Below are positions 34,521-43,517 of a stretch of 64,000 nt of DNA, piece by piece. The DNA lies in NCBI GenBank assembly GCA_021496925.1, contig CP053915.1, positions 186,001-250,000 on the forward strand. The letters run 5' to 3'. The notes under the pieces were generated by a model. That model ran no database searches, was not told the DNA's origin, and worked only from the letters and a program-made list of their open reading frames with translations. Position numbers and translations under genes: made by a program. This DNA is from Acidovorax sp. YS12 (GTDB taxonomy: Bacteria > Pseudomonadota > Gammaproteobacteria > Burkholderiales > Burkholderiaceae_C). Within the stretch, counting starts at the first letter, position 1; each line of letters begins with the position of its first letter.

Positions 34521-35162
34521 ATGCAATCAACAAACGTATTGATCGTTGGTGTGGGTGGCCTCGGGACGTGCATGGTACAAGAGGCGATGGAACGAGGGCT
34601 TCGCGTTTCCGTTCTCGTGAGAAACCAGGCCAAGCTCGAAGCCACATTAGGCCGCGAACTTGTCGAAAAACTGGATCGGATCGAGGTCGGCGACGGCTCG
34701 CAACCACAAGTGCTGGATAAAGCTCTGTCGGGAGTGGATGTCGTCCTGTCGGGTCGGGGCGCTGACCCTCATTTGGCGCGGGAGTTGGCGGCGGCGGTCA
34801 AGCGCAATGGGGTCAAGAAACTGTGTTGGCCCGGTGGCACGACGAACGTTCTGGCCGACGATGGCGTCACGCCCAACTACAAGCGGCTCTTGCACTTGGG
34901 CAGTTGGGTAGAAGGCGCCTATCGTTCGCATGGTGCATGCCTCGACGCGATCCAGCAGGCGGGCATTGATTACATGATCTTCTGTGCTGGTCGCATGACG
35001 AGTGTCGGCCAGCGCAGCCAGGACGTGCGTGCTTCGGTGCGGATCAACCGTGATGCCGGCCCATTTGTGTCTTACGAGGATGCAGCATGGGTGATGCTCG
35101 AAGCGGCCACCACACACACCTATGACCATCAACTTGTCAGTGCGGCGACTGACCGCAGTTAG
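34521..35162 (+). CDS. NAD(P)-binding atypical short-chain dehydrogenase (NmrA/SDR-a like)
   Basis: 213 residues. The Rossmann motif NVLIVGVGGLGTCMVQ is at the N-terminus, followed by VVLSGRGADPHLARELAAA and KLCWPGGTTNVLADDG. The catalytic YxxxK of classical SDRs is not evident, so it may be a sensor or an isomerase-type member. AGGAG at 34508-34512 supports the ATG at 34521; an ATG at 34488 lies 3 bases after the previous stop. Last complete gene of module A. Confidence 0.8.
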   Translation: MQSTNVLIVGVGGLGTCMVQEAMERGLRVSVLVRNQAKLEATLGRELVEKLDRIEVGDGSQPQVLDKALSGVDVVLSGRGADPHLARELAAAVKRNGVKKLCWPGGTTNVLADDGVTPNYKRLLHLGSWVEGAYRSHGACLDAIQQAGIDYMIFCAGRMTSVGQRSQDVRASVRINRDAGPFVSYEDAAWVMLEAATTHTYDHQLVSAATDRS

Positions 35163-35233
35163 CTTTCCAGCAGTTCTTACGAGTGGCTAAACGCCATATC
35201 CCATGAAGCCGTTACCAGAATCACGGAGGCGCA

Positions 35234-35557
35234 ATGGAACTACGGCATCTCCGCTGTTTCTGGGCTGTGGCTAAGGAACTTCATTTTGCTCATGCAGCGG
35301 AGAAGCTGCATATGGAACAATCACCGCTATCGCGAGCCATCAAGGAACTCGAAGAAGGACTTGGCACGCAACTTTTCGTCCGAACCAGTCGTAGCACCAG
35401 GCTGACTCGCGCTGGGATGTTGTTTCTAGAGCATGTTCCTCGAATTTTCCTTGCCATGGAGCAGGCACGCGACAGCGTGAAAGCTGCGGCGAATGGATTT
35501 CGCGGCGGTGCCGCTTCCTGGGAGATTGGGCGGCAACGGGGGCCTGCCATCGGTTAG
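35234..35557 (+). pseudogene. traR-like LysR 5' fragment fused to relaxase 3' tail (module junction)
   Basis: The first 93 residues follow the LysR at 42573 almost residue for residue (MELRHLRCF, EQSPLSR, LFVRTSRSTRLTRAG, ARDSVKAAANGF). The frame then switches to SWEIGRQRGPAIG, the C-terminus of the relaxase at 28494 (SWEIGRQRGPGIT). A LysR protein of about 310 residues is therefore cut to a DNA-binding stub. At DNA level the stub is clearly diverged from 42573, so it comes from another ICE. It marks where two cargo modules were joined. Confidence 0.85.
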
Positions 35558-35573
35558 CCCGTATGCCCGAATC

Positions 35574-36431
35574 TCAAGCCTCCGTCGCTTCGGCCTGGTT
35601 TAACCACTTCGCGAATCCTCGCGTGCCGCCGTCATCTTCCATTGCCGCGTAGTACACCAGCCGCAAATGATGATCTTCGTCAATCGTCAGCTTGGTGTAG
35701 TCGAATGCCACCGGACCGATCCCTTCGAGATGCAGGCGCCGCCAGCCATGGTCAGGTCCGTGAATGTCCTGCCGTTGCCACCATTCTCGGAAGTCAGGTG
35801 AGACCTTCTCTAAATCCTTAATCAATGCACAGATATCAGGCTCCTGCGTTGCTTTGACGAAATCACGGCGAAAGTGGGACAGCATTTGCAGCGCCTGGTC
35901 ATCCCAAGGATCGAACAGCGCCTGGGTCGGTTCGTCAGCGAACAACATCCACAACAAGTTGCGGCGCTCAGGAGCATGTTGGGAAAAGCGAAATACACGG
36001 TCCGCCACTGTGTTCCAGGCCAGGACGTCCCAACGCAGATTGATGACATAGGCGGGGCGTGTGATCAGGTCGCCCATGAGCCGATGAATCACTGGCGGTA
36101 CGACGCACCACGTCTTGCCCGGCTCGGCGGGCGGGCGTTGTTGCGTGAGCAAATACAGGTAGCGCCGCTCCGCCGCATCGAGTTTGAGCACGCGTGCCAG
36201 GTTGTCCAGGAAGGTGGCGGACACGCTGATATCGCGCCCTTGCTCCAGCCATGTGTACCAGGTCAAGCCCACGCCAGCCAGAGCCGCCACCTCTTCGCGC
36301 CGCAGCCCCGGCGTGCGGCGGCGACCACCCGCCGGTAAGCCTGCGTCTATCGGGCTCAGCCGCTCGCGACGGCTGCGCAGGAACTCGGACAGTTCCTTGC
36401 GGGTGCGCTCCATATTGCGAATGATACTCAT
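35574..36431 (-). CDS. XRE regulator with MmyB-type ligand-binding domain
   Basis: 285 residues. A helix-turn-helix (RTRKELSEFLRSRRERLSPI, then GLRREEVAALAGVGLTWYTW) is followed by the MmyB-like PAS domain with PAYVINLRWDVLAWN and the conserved tail of that family. These proteins usually regulate the adjacent divergent operon in response to a small ligand, often in secondary metabolism loci. I use the ATG at 36431; MERTRKEL at 36413 is an alternative. It diverges from the ALA-synthase-like operon across an AT-rich gap with two AATAGTTAAA repeats. Confidence 0.88.
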   Translation of the reverse strand: MSIIRNMERTRKELSEFLRSRRERLSPIDAGLPAGGRRRTPGLRREEVAALAGVGLTWYTWLEQGRDISVSATFLDNLARVLKLDAAERRYLYLLTQQRPPAEPGKTWCVVPPVIHRLMGDLITRPAYVINLRWDVLAWNTVADRVFRFSQHAPERRNLLWMLFADEPTQALFDPWDDQALQMLSHFRRDFVKATQEPDICALIKDLEKVSPDFREWWQRQDIHGPDHGWRRLHLEGIGPVAFDYTKLTIDEDHHLRLVYYAAMEDDGGTRGFAKWLNQAEATEA

Positions 36432-36455
36432 GCCATTACCTTGAGTAACAGTATA

Positions 36456-36479
36456 AATAGTTAAATTGTAATAGTTAAA
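36456..36479. promoter_or_regulatory. Direct repeats AATAGTTAAA between the MmyB regulator and module B
   Basis: Identical copies at 36456-36465 and 36470-36479, 14 bp apart. They lie in the AT-rich part of the 149-bp divergent gap, in a region otherwise rich in GC. Likely regulator site or promoter core. Confidence 0.45.
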
Positions 36480-36580
36480 AGACGCACCCACAATCGGTAT
36501 ATCCCACTGTTTCAGTGCCGCAACGGCCCGCAGCGGGTGCTTGCGAAATCGCCATTGAGGTGTAGCGGAACCAAGGAGAA

Positions 36581-37828
36581 ATGGGCATGTACCAGCGCTT
36601 GTTGAGTGAAAAGCTGAATGGATTGAAGGCGACCGGGCAATACCGCACCTTTGTGACCTTGAACCGGATCTGCGGCCAGTACCCGTTGGCGCAGCTCGAA
36701 GGCAACGACGAGCGTTCGGTGGTTGTCTGGTGCAGCAACGACTACTTGGGCATGTCCCAGCATCCGGTCGTGCGCAAGGCCATGCACGAGGCGATTGATC
36801 TCTACGGTGCCGGCTCGGGTGGTTCGCGCAACATCGGCGGCAGCCACGGGCTCTACGACAAGTTAGAGCGCAGCCTGGCCGATTGGCATGCCAAAGAGGC
36901 GGCACTGGTCTTTCCAACGGGTTTCAGTTCTAACGATGCGTCGCTGCAGTGCCTGTTGCGGCAGATTCCCGACTGTGTGGTCATCAGCGACGAAATGAAC
37001 CATGCCTCAATCATCAACGGCATCCGTGCGACGACTGGTGAGCGCCAGGTCTTCCGTCATAACGACCTGTCGCATCTGGAAACGCTGCTGGCTCAGTATC
37101 CGCGCGAACGGCCGAAGATCGTGATCTTCGAGTCGGTGTATTCCATGGATGGCGATGTTGCGCCCATCGCCGAGATTGTCGCTCTGGCCCACCGCCACAA
37201 CGCGCTGACCTATCTGGACGAAGTTCATGCGGTGGGCATGTATGGCGCGCGCGGTGCCGGGCTGGCGGCGCTCGAAGGCGTTGCCGATCAAGTGGACATC
37301 ATCCAGGGCACGATGGCCAAGGCGATTGGCGTGATCGGCGGCTACATCGCCGGTACATCATGGCTAATCGACGCAGTTCGCTCGTTCGCCACTGGCTTCA
37401 TCTTCACCACGTCGCTGCCGCCAGCGGTGGCGGCCGGTTGCCTGGCCAGCGTCGAGCACCTGAAAGCGCATGTAGATGAACGCGAACGACTGCATGTGCA
37501 GACCCGTCGCCTGCGGCAAGCGTTGAATGCCTTTGGCATCCCTGTGATGCCGTGCTCAACCACGCATGTGCTGCCGGTACAGATCGGCGACGCAGGTAAA
37601 TGCAAGGCCGCCGCCGAAAGGCTGCTGCGCGTACACGGCATTTACTTGCAGCCAATCAACTTCCCCTCGGTGGCAGTCGGCACCGAACGCTTTCGGGTTA
37701 ACGCTACCCCGAATCACAGCGACACGCAGATCGACCAACTTGCCGAAGCATTGCGCGAGGTGTTTATGCATTTCGAGATTCCCTTGCAGACACCAGCAAC
37801 AGCCACCGCCTTACAGGAGGTGTCGTGA
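36581..37828 (+). CDS. 5-aminolevulinate synthase-like PLP enzyme
   Basis: 415 residues, alpha-oxoamine synthase family. It matches ALA synthase closely: VVWCSNDYLGMSQHP, GSGGSRNIGGSHGLYDKLE, D213/H216 in YLDEVHAVGMYG, and the PLP lysine K247 in QGTMAKAIGVIGGYIAG. ALA synthase joins glycine and succinyl-CoA. Betaproteobacteria normally make ALA through glutamyl-tRNA, so a copy on an ICE beside GNAT, oxidoreductase, AsnB and MFS genes points to secondary metabolism. First gene of module B; the next gene starts 1 base after the stop. Confidence 0.9.
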   Translation: MGMYQRLLSEKLNGLKATGQYRTFVTLNRICGQYPLAQLEGNDERSVVVWCSNDYLGMSQHPVVRKAMHEAIDLYGAGSGGSRNIGGSHGLYDKLERSLADWHAKEAALVFPTGFSSNDASLQCLLRQIPDCVVISDEMNHASIINGIRATTGERQVFRHNDLSHLETLLAQYPRERPKIVIFESVYSMDGDVAPIAEIVALAHRHNALTYLDEVHAVGMYGARGAGLAALEGVADQVDIIQGTMAKAIGVIGGYIAGTSWLIDAVRSFATGFIFTTSLPPAVAAGCLASVEHLKAHVDERERLHVQTRRLRQALNAFGIPVMPCSTTHVLPVQIGDAGKCKAAAERLLRVHGIYLQPINFPSVAVGTERFRVNATPNHSDTQIDQLAEALREVFMHFEIPLQTPATATALQEVS

Positions 37829-37829
37829 T

Positions 37830-38330
37830 ATGCCAAAGACTGCCTGGACGGTTCGCCCGGCTGCGTTGGCGGACATCGACGCGCTGGTAGCGCTGCGTGC
37901 CAATTTGCTCGATGGCGCATCCGAGGCGAGCTATGTGAGTCGCACGCCCGATGAAAGCCGACGCTGGAAGATCGCCTATCAAGAATGGCTGGCCCAGATG
38001 CTGCCCGGCGACGCGCAAGTGCGGATCGTCGTCGCCGAACAGGCAGGTGAGGTCGTGGCCTGCGCCACCGGCCTTATAGACCGACGCCCACCCGCACCGG
38101 ATGGTCTGACCGGCTGGTGCGGCTGGGTGCAGTCGGTGGTGGTGGTGCCCGCCTGCCGGCGCCAGGGTATTGCCGAGCGGCTAATGCGCGAGCTGCTGCA
38201 ATGGTTCGCCGGACACGGTGCGACTAAGGTGCTGCTGGAGACGACCCCGGCCGCCGAAGCGTTGTACCGCAAGCTCGGTTTCGCACGCAGCCCGGAAGGC
38301 CTGCTGAGCTTCGTCGGAGGTCGACCATGA
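37830..38330 (+). CDS. GNAT-family N-acetyltransferase
   Basis: 166 residues. The acetyl-CoA-binding motif is VQSVVVVPACRRQGIAERLM, with the downstream LETTPAAEALYRKLGFARS typical of GNAT. AGGAGG at 37815-37820 supports the ATG. It lies between the ALA-synthase-like gene and an oxidoreductase with 1-base spacing and an ATGA overlap, so it belongs to the pathway. It could acylate an intermediate or give self-protection. Substrate unknown. Confidence 0.88.
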   Translation: MPKTAWTVRPAALADIDALVALRANLLDGASEASYVSRTPDESRRWKIAYQEWLAQMLPGDAQVRIVVAEQAGEVVACATGLIDRRPPAPDGLTGWCGWVQSVVVVPACRRQGIAERLMRELLQWFAGHGATKVLLETTPAAEALYRKLGFARSPEGLLSFVGGRP

Positions 38331-39400
38331 AGCTGCTCATTGTTGGCCTGGGCTATGCCGGCCAGCGCTACCGTCGCGCGTTTCATCATCTTGCCGGCAA
38401 GCTGGATCTGCCACTCGACATGGCCTACGTGGCACGCCGTGAACGCAGCGGCGAAACCCTGTCGTATTACTCCGACGTCCCCCGGGCGTTGGCCGAGTTC
38501 CGCCCGGACATGGTGGTAGTCAGCGTCAACGACCACGGGCATGTGGGCATCTTGCGCGACCTAGCCGGGTTCGATGGCTTCGTGCTCTGCGAGAAACCGC
38601 TGGCGGCTCCAGGAGATGATTGGCCGCGCGTCTGCACCGGACTGGCGCAAGCCCAAGGCTTCGCGCTGGACCTGGTGGAACGCTATTCGTACGCCTCGCA
38701 ACGCTTGAAAGAACGGGTGGCCCAGCAGGGCTGGTCGCTGATCCGCGCCAGCTTTCATTGGGGCAAGGATAGGCTGAACGACTACCGCCCCACCTGCGGC
38801 GTGAGCAGCGAGGTGATTCACGCTCTGGACCTGGTGCAGTGGATTGGTGCGCTCGACGAAACGCTGTGCGTGCGGCAGGCGATCGGCATCGGTTCGGACT
38901 TTTCCCTCTCCGGCTCCAAGGTGCCGGACACGGTGATGCTCACCGCCACCCTGGGCGAGGCGGTGGTGGCAGGCTACAGCAGCTTCGTCAACATCCAGCG
39001 GCAGCGCACGGTGGACTTCTCGTTTTCCGATCCGGTAGGCCGGATTTTCCACGCGCGGCTGGTCTACGACACCCCGGCCTGGGATCACGACGAACTGCGC
39101 ATCTGGACCCGCGATGGTGACGGCCGGGAGGTGCTGGTGGACGAATACCACACGGCCCCTGGGGAAGCCGGGCTGGAAACGTTGCTCAAGCTGTCGCGGC
39201 TGTGCGAAGACGCCCTGCGCGTGGCGGTGCTGGACGCACCGCCACGTCAACCCTTTGCCGGCCTCGATGACGCGATCCACCTACAACACCTGCTCGACGG
39301 CATCGGCCAGCAGCTTGGATCGCCGCCGCTGGCCCGCTACGTGCGCGGCGGCACACGCCTGCTTATCCCCGCGAGCGCAGACCTCGAAAGCCTCGGCTGA
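38327..39400 (+). CDS. Gfo/Idh/MocA-like NAD(P)-dependent oxidoreductase
   Basis: 357 residues. The N-terminal Rossmann fold starts LLIVGLGYAGQRYRRAF, and FDGFVLCEKPLAAP gives the EKP motif that defines the family. The C-terminal alpha/beta domain includes RPTCGVSSEVIHALDLVQWI. Members oxidise or reduce sugars, amino sugars and related carbonyl compounds. It overlaps the GNAT gene by ATGA and precedes the AsnB-like gene by 28 bases. Exact reaction unknown. Confidence 0.85.
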   Translation: MKLLIVGLGYAGQRYRRAFHHLAGKLDLPLDMAYVARRERSGETLSYYSDVPRALAEFRPDMVVVSVNDHGHVGILRDLAGFDGFVLCEKPLAAPGDDWPRVCTGLAQAQGFALDLVERYSYASQRLKERVAQQGWSLIRASFHWGKDRLNDYRPTCGVSSEVIHALDLVQWIGALDETLCVRQAIGIGSDFSLSGSKVPDTVMLTATLGEAVVAGYSSFVNIQRQRTVDFSFSDPVGRIFHARLVYDTPAWDHDELRIWTRDGDGREVLVDEYHTAPGEAGLETLLKLSRLCEDALRVAVLDAPPRQPFAGLDDAIHLQHLLDGIGQQLGSPPLARYVRGGTRLLIPASADLESLG

Positions 39401-39428
39401 GGCCGACTAACCATTGAAAGGAGTGACC

Positions 39429-41282
39429 ATGTGTGGAATGACAGGCTGGCTTGCGTTCAGCCATGACATGGAGGCGCACCGCAAGACCTTGCAGCGCATG
39501 ACCGATACCCTGGCACCGCGCGGCCCGGATGCACAAGGCATCTGGATCGGCGGCCCGATCGGCCTGGGCCACCGGCGCTTGTCGATCATCGACTTGGAAG
39601 GTGGCCGCCAGCCGATGGTGGCCGACCACGGCGGTCAGCGTGCTGCCGCAGTCATCAGCTACACGGGCGAGGTCTACAACTTCTGCGAGCTGCGTTGTGA
39701 CCTTCAGGCATGCGGCCACCGCTTCGAGACGCAAAGCGATACCGAGGTAGTCCTGCGTGCCTACCTGGAATGGGGCGCAGCCTTTGTCGAGCGGCTCAAC
39801 GGCATGTATGCGTTCGCCCTCTGGGATCGTGCCAAACAGCAACTGCTGCTGGTGCGTGACCGCATGGGCGTAAAGCCGCTGTACTACTTCCAGACCGACG
39901 ACGGCGTGGTGTTCGGCTCCGAACCGAAGGCACTGCTCGCCCACCCGCTGGTGCCACGCAAGGTGGCGGCAGATGGGCTGCGGGAGATCCTGGAGATGGT
40001 CAAGACGCCGGGACAAGCCATCTTCGCCGGCATGCGCGAGGTGTTGCCCGGTGAAATGATCCGGGTGGATCGCACCGGCCTGTCGCGCCACCGCTACTGG
40101 ACACTGGAGGCTCGCGAGCATGGCGACACGCTGGAACAGACCATTCGCCACACCCGCGATCTGCTGGAGGACATCGTCGATCGGCAGATCGTCGCCGACG
40201 TACCACTGTGCAGCCTGCTTTCCGGTGGCCTCGACTCCTCGATCATCACTGCCCTGGCCTCTAAGAAGCTGCTGGCCGCCGGTAAGGACAATATCCGTTC
40301 GTTCTCGGTGGACTTCGCGGATCATGGCGGCGGCTTCAGCGGCGACGCCGTGCGGGGAACGCCCGATGCACCATTTGTGCGCGATCTGGTGGAACGCATC
40401 GGCTCCACCCATGGCGAGATTGTGCTCGACAGCCGCAAGCTAGCCGACCCGGAGCTGCGTGCCAAGATCGTCCGCGCACTGGATCTGCCGCCGGCGTTTT
40501 GGGGCGACATGTGGCCCTCGCTGTATTGCCTGTTCCAGGAGATCCGTCGTCACTCGACGGTGGCGCTGTCCGGTGAGTCGGCCGACGAGGTGTTCGGCGG
40601 CTATCGCTGGTTCCACGACCCGGAGGCGATCGCGGCCCAGACCTATCCGTGGCTAACCTCGGTCACTGGCAAATACTTCGACGGCAAGACCCTGTTCGCC
40701 CAGGATTTGTTGGACACCTTGCAGATGGACAGCTTCTTGCGCGACAGCTACAGCCAGGCGTTGGCCGAAACCCCGGTGCTGCCCGGCGAGGACTCGACCA
40801 ACCGGCGCATGCGCCAGATGAGCTACGTGAACCTGACACGCTTCGTGCAGACGCTACTCGACCGCAAGGATCGCATGAGTATGGCCGTGGGCCTGGAAGT
40901 GCGCGTGCCTTTCTGCGACCACCGTCTGGTCGAGTACGCCTTCAACATCCCCTGGGAGATGAAGGCCTTCGATGGTCGGGAGAAAAGCATCCTGCGTGCC
41001 GCCACCCGCGACCTGCTGCCCGACAGCATCGCCGAGCGGGTCAAGAGCCCATACCCCTCGACCCAGGACCCTGCCTACGAGCGCGGCCTGCGCGAATCGC
41101 TGGCCGCCATCCTGGCTGACCCCTCCGCGCCGGTACTGCCGTTGCTTGATCGGCAGCGTGTCGCCCATACCCTGGCCAAGCCGCTCGGCGACCTGTCGCC
41201 GATGTACGACCGCATGGGCATGGAGCTGGCGATCGGCTTGAACGCCTGGCTGGCCGAATACCAGGTCGAGCTCGCTCTCTGA
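39429..41282 (+). CDS. Asparagine synthetase B-like glutamine amidotransferase
   Basis: 617 residues from the ATG at 39429, so Cys2 becomes the N-terminal nucleophile (MCGMTGW). AAAGGAG at 39417-39423 confirms this start; an upstream TTG is not used. The glutaminase domain has RGPDAQG and GLGHRRLSIIDLEGG, and the synthetase P-loop is SGGLDSS (265-271). The glutaminase Cys is kept, so this is an amide-forming AsnB-type enzyme rather than a beta-lactam synthetase. In this operon it may amidate a carboxyl group of a pathway intermediate, by inference. Confidence 0.92.
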   Translation: MCGMTGWLAFSHDMEAHRKTLQRMTDTLAPRGPDAQGIWIGGPIGLGHRRLSIIDLEGGRQPMVADHGGQRAAAVISYTGEVYNFCELRCDLQACGHRFETQSDTEVVLRAYLEWGAAFVERLNGMYAFALWDRAKQQLLLVRDRMGVKPLYYFQTDDGVVFGSEPKALLAHPLVPRKVAADGLREILEMVKTPGQAIFAGMREVLPGEMIRVDRTGLSRHRYWTLEAREHGDTLEQTIRHTRDLLEDIVDRQIVADVPLCSLLSGGLDSSIITALASKKLLAAGKDNIRSFSVDFADHGGGFSGDAVRGTPDAPFVRDLVERIGSTHGEIVLDSRKLADPELRAKIVRALDLPPAFWGDMWPSLYCLFQEIRRHSTVALSGESADEVFGGYRWFHDPEAIAAQTYPWLTSVTGKYFDGKTLFAQDLLDTLQMDSFLRDSYSQALAETPVLPGEDSTNRRMRQMSYVNLTRFVQTLLDRKDRMSMAVGLEVRVPFCDHRLVEYAFNIPWEMKAFDGREKSILRAATRDLLPDSIAERVKSPYPSTQDPAYERGLRESLAAILADPSAPVLPLLDRQRVAHTLAKPLGDLSPMYDRMGMELAIGLNAWLAEYQVELAL

Positions 41283-41349
41283 CGCGACCGTGGAATGCGC
41301 ACGGTCGCGTGCGCGTCCCCGCTCTTTTACATCCCTTGGGAGCCCCACT

Positions 41350-42543
41350 ATGTCCCGCCCCACGCAATCCCCGGTTTATCTCATCGCCCTCGGTGCCTTC
41401 GCCCTGGGCATGGCGTCCTACGTCACCGCAGGCCTGATCCCGATGATCGAAACAGCCTTCGCGGTGCCCGTCGCCCTCGCGGCGCAACTGGTGACAGCCT
41501 TCACCCTGGCCTACGGTCTGGGCTCACCGCTGTTCGTCGCGCTGCTGCCGGCCCATCGACAACGCGGTGGCTTGTTGTTTGCGCTCGGTTTGTTCGTGCT
41601 CGCTAATGGTGCTAGCGCCTTGGCAACCAACTTCACTGCGCTGTTGATCTTCCGCGCCATCGCGGGCATCGGTGCCGGCGTCTACCTCGCCATGGGCATC
41701 GCAGCCTCGGCGGCCCTGTCAGTCCCCGACCAGCGTGGCAAAGCCATTGCGGTGATCATGGGCGGCATGGCCAGCGGCACCGTGCTTGGCGTGCCCTTGA
41801 GCCTGCTGTTGGCTGAGCGCCTGGGTTGGGCATCCGCGCTGTGGCTGGTCGCCGCGTTGGGCGCCTTGTCTTGGGTGGGGCTGGCGCTGAGGCTGCCAGT
41901 GTTTCCCGCCGCAGCCGCCACGCCACTCAAAGCCAAGCTGGCCCTGCTGGCCGATGGCCGCGTGGTCGCCATCCTGCTGGTGTCGCTGTTGGCCGCCATC
42001 GCCAGCCTGGGCATGTACACATTCATCGCCCCGCTACTGGCCGCCACTGGCGATGGGCCGGCCCGTTCGACCACGCCCTACCTATGGGTGTGGGGTGTGG
42101 GCGGCGTGCTCGGCAGCTTCCTGATCGGGCCGCTGGTGGATCGGGTCAAGGGGCCGCTGTTGACCTTGTGGATCATGGCGATTCTGGCCGTGGCGCTGTT
42201 CCTGCTGCCGGCTACGGCTGCACTGGGCGCATGGTTGGTGATGCTGCCGATCGCTGTTTGGGGCGCGGTGGGCTGGGCGCTGCAGGTGCCGCAGAACAAC
42301 GAACTGATCCATGCACGCGAGCAGCAAGGCGATGGCAATCTGGCCGTGGCGCTCAACGAATCGGCGCTGTACCTGGGCAGTGCCATCGGCGCGGCGCTGG
42401 GCGGCGTGCTGCTGCTCCAGCAGTGGCCGGTAAGCTTGCTAGCCAGCGGTGCGGGCATCGTTGCGGCCTTGGGCACGCTGGTGCAACTGCTGGTCCTGCG
42501 TCGCGCTCCGACCGCAGGGCGAGTTCGAGCCGAATCGCACTGA
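41350..42543 (+). CDS. MFS transporter, probable product exporter
   Basis: 397 residues with about 12 hydrophobic segments. The layout resembles the AraJ/NepI drug-efflux group (LIALGAFALGMASYVTAGLI, then IFRAIAGIGAGVYLAMGIAA). GGGAG 8 bases before the ATG supports the start; 67 bases separate it from the AsnB-like gene. As the last gene of module B it probably exports the product or confers self-resistance at the inner membrane. Confidence 0.88.
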   Translation: MSRPTQSPVYLIALGAFALGMASYVTAGLIPMIETAFAVPVALAAQLVTAFTLAYGLGSPLFVALLPAHRQRGGLLFALGLFVLANGASALATNFTALLIFRAIAGIGAGVYLAMGIAASAALSVPDQRGKAIAVIMGGMASGTVLGVPLSLLLAERLGWASALWLVAALGALSWVGLALRLPVFPAAAATPLKAKLALLADGRVVAILLVSLLAAIASLGMYTFIAPLLAATGDGPARSTTPYLWVWGVGGVLGSFLIGPLVDRVKGPLLTLWIMAILAVALFLLPATAALGAWLVMLPIAVWGAVGWALQVPQNNELIHAREQQGDGNLAVALNESALYLGSAIGAALGGVLLLQQWPVSLLASGAGIVAALGTLVQLLVLRRAPTAGRVRAESH

Positions 42544-42572
42544 TGCTGAAATCTGGACGAGGATACTGAGCT

Positions 42573-43517
42573 ATGGAGTTACGTCACCTGCGCTGTTTCC
42601 TCGCCGTTGCCGAAGAACTCCACTTCGCGCGTGCGGCCGAGCGACTGCATATTGAGCAGTCGCCGCTGTCACGCACCATCAAGGAACTGGAAGAAGATCT
42701 GGGTGAGCAATTGTTCGTCCGTACCAGTCGCAGCACAAGGTTGACGCGGGCGGGCAAGCTGTTTCTGGAGCATGTACCGCGCATCTTCGGCACCTTGCAG
42801 CAGGCCCGCGACAGCGTGAAGGCAGCGGCCAACGGATTTCATGGGCAGTTGCGCATCAGCTTATCCGACAGCATTACTCCATCGCGTCTACCGACTTTGC
42901 TAGCGATCTGTCGGCAGGAAGAACCCGAAGTTGATATTCGACTTTTTGAGGTGCCACTGTCACAGCAGATCAAGGGATTGCACGATGATCTGTACGACAT
43001 AGGTTTTGCGCAGTCGGATGAAGTGGGGGAAGGCATTGCAGCAGAAGCAGTGTGGAGTGACCCGATGATGGTGGCCGTACCTGCGCGACACCATTTGCTC
43101 AGGTACAAGCGCATTCCCTTGGATGAAGTCCTGCATTTTCCATTGGTGTTATGCGACCCGCAGGCGTGCGAGGGCCACGCGAGACAGGTTGAGCGGGTGC
43201 TGCGCCACGCTGGGCGGGAACCCCTGATCTGTGAGCGCGTCGCCTCGCTCGATCTGATGATGGTGGTGGTTTCTGCGGGCTTTGCCCTGGGATTGACCTC
43301 CGGGCCGCATATCACCGCAAGCCGGGAGTCCGGCGTGGTGGCCCGCCCCTTGGCGGGTCGCTCCCCCATGCTGATGACCTACCTTCTTCGGCGTGAAGGC
43401 GAGACTTCGGAAGTGTTGTCCCGGTTTATCGAGCGAGTGCGGGCCATCGAGTTGCCCGAAGGAGTGAAGCCAGCACCGCCACCTGAACCTGCCCCCCAGG
43501 ATGAAATCGAGCCATGA
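42573..43517 (+). CDS. traR: LysR-family regulator, traR-like
   Basis: 314 residues. The winged helix (ELRHLRCFLAVAEELHFARA, then EQSPLSRTIKELEEDL) is followed by a full effector domain. In Tn4371 a LysR gene called traR stands before the trb region and is thought to control transfer. This gene stands in the same place and overlaps the EexN-like gene by ATGA. A shorter diverged copy lies at 35234. The symbol is by position and family only. Confidence 0.85.
   Translation: MELRHLRCFLAVAEELHFARAAERLHIEQSPLSRTIKELEEDLGEQLFVRTSRSTRLTRAGKLFLEHVPRIFGTLQQARDSVKAAANGFHGQLRISLSDSITPSRLPTLLAICRQEEPEVDIRLFEVPLSQQIKGLHDDLYDIGFAQSDEVGEGIAAEAVWSDPMMVAVPARHHLLRYKRIPLDEVLHFPLVLCDPQACEGHARQVERVLRHAGREPLICERVASLDLMMVVVSAGFALGLTSGPHITASRESGVVARPLAGRSPMLMTYLLRREGETSEVLSRFIERVRAIELPEGVKPAPPPEPAPQDEIEP

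Noticed and set aside
39429..41282. Beta-lactam synthetase or carbapenam synthetase
   Set aside because: The glutaminase nucleophile Cys2 and RGPD motif are intact, which those enzymes have lost.
30492..43513. Antibiotic or heavy-metal resistance cargo
   Set aside because: No beta-lactamase of the resistance type, aminoglycoside enzyme, mer, czc or ars genes; the MFS protein fits the biosynthetic operon.
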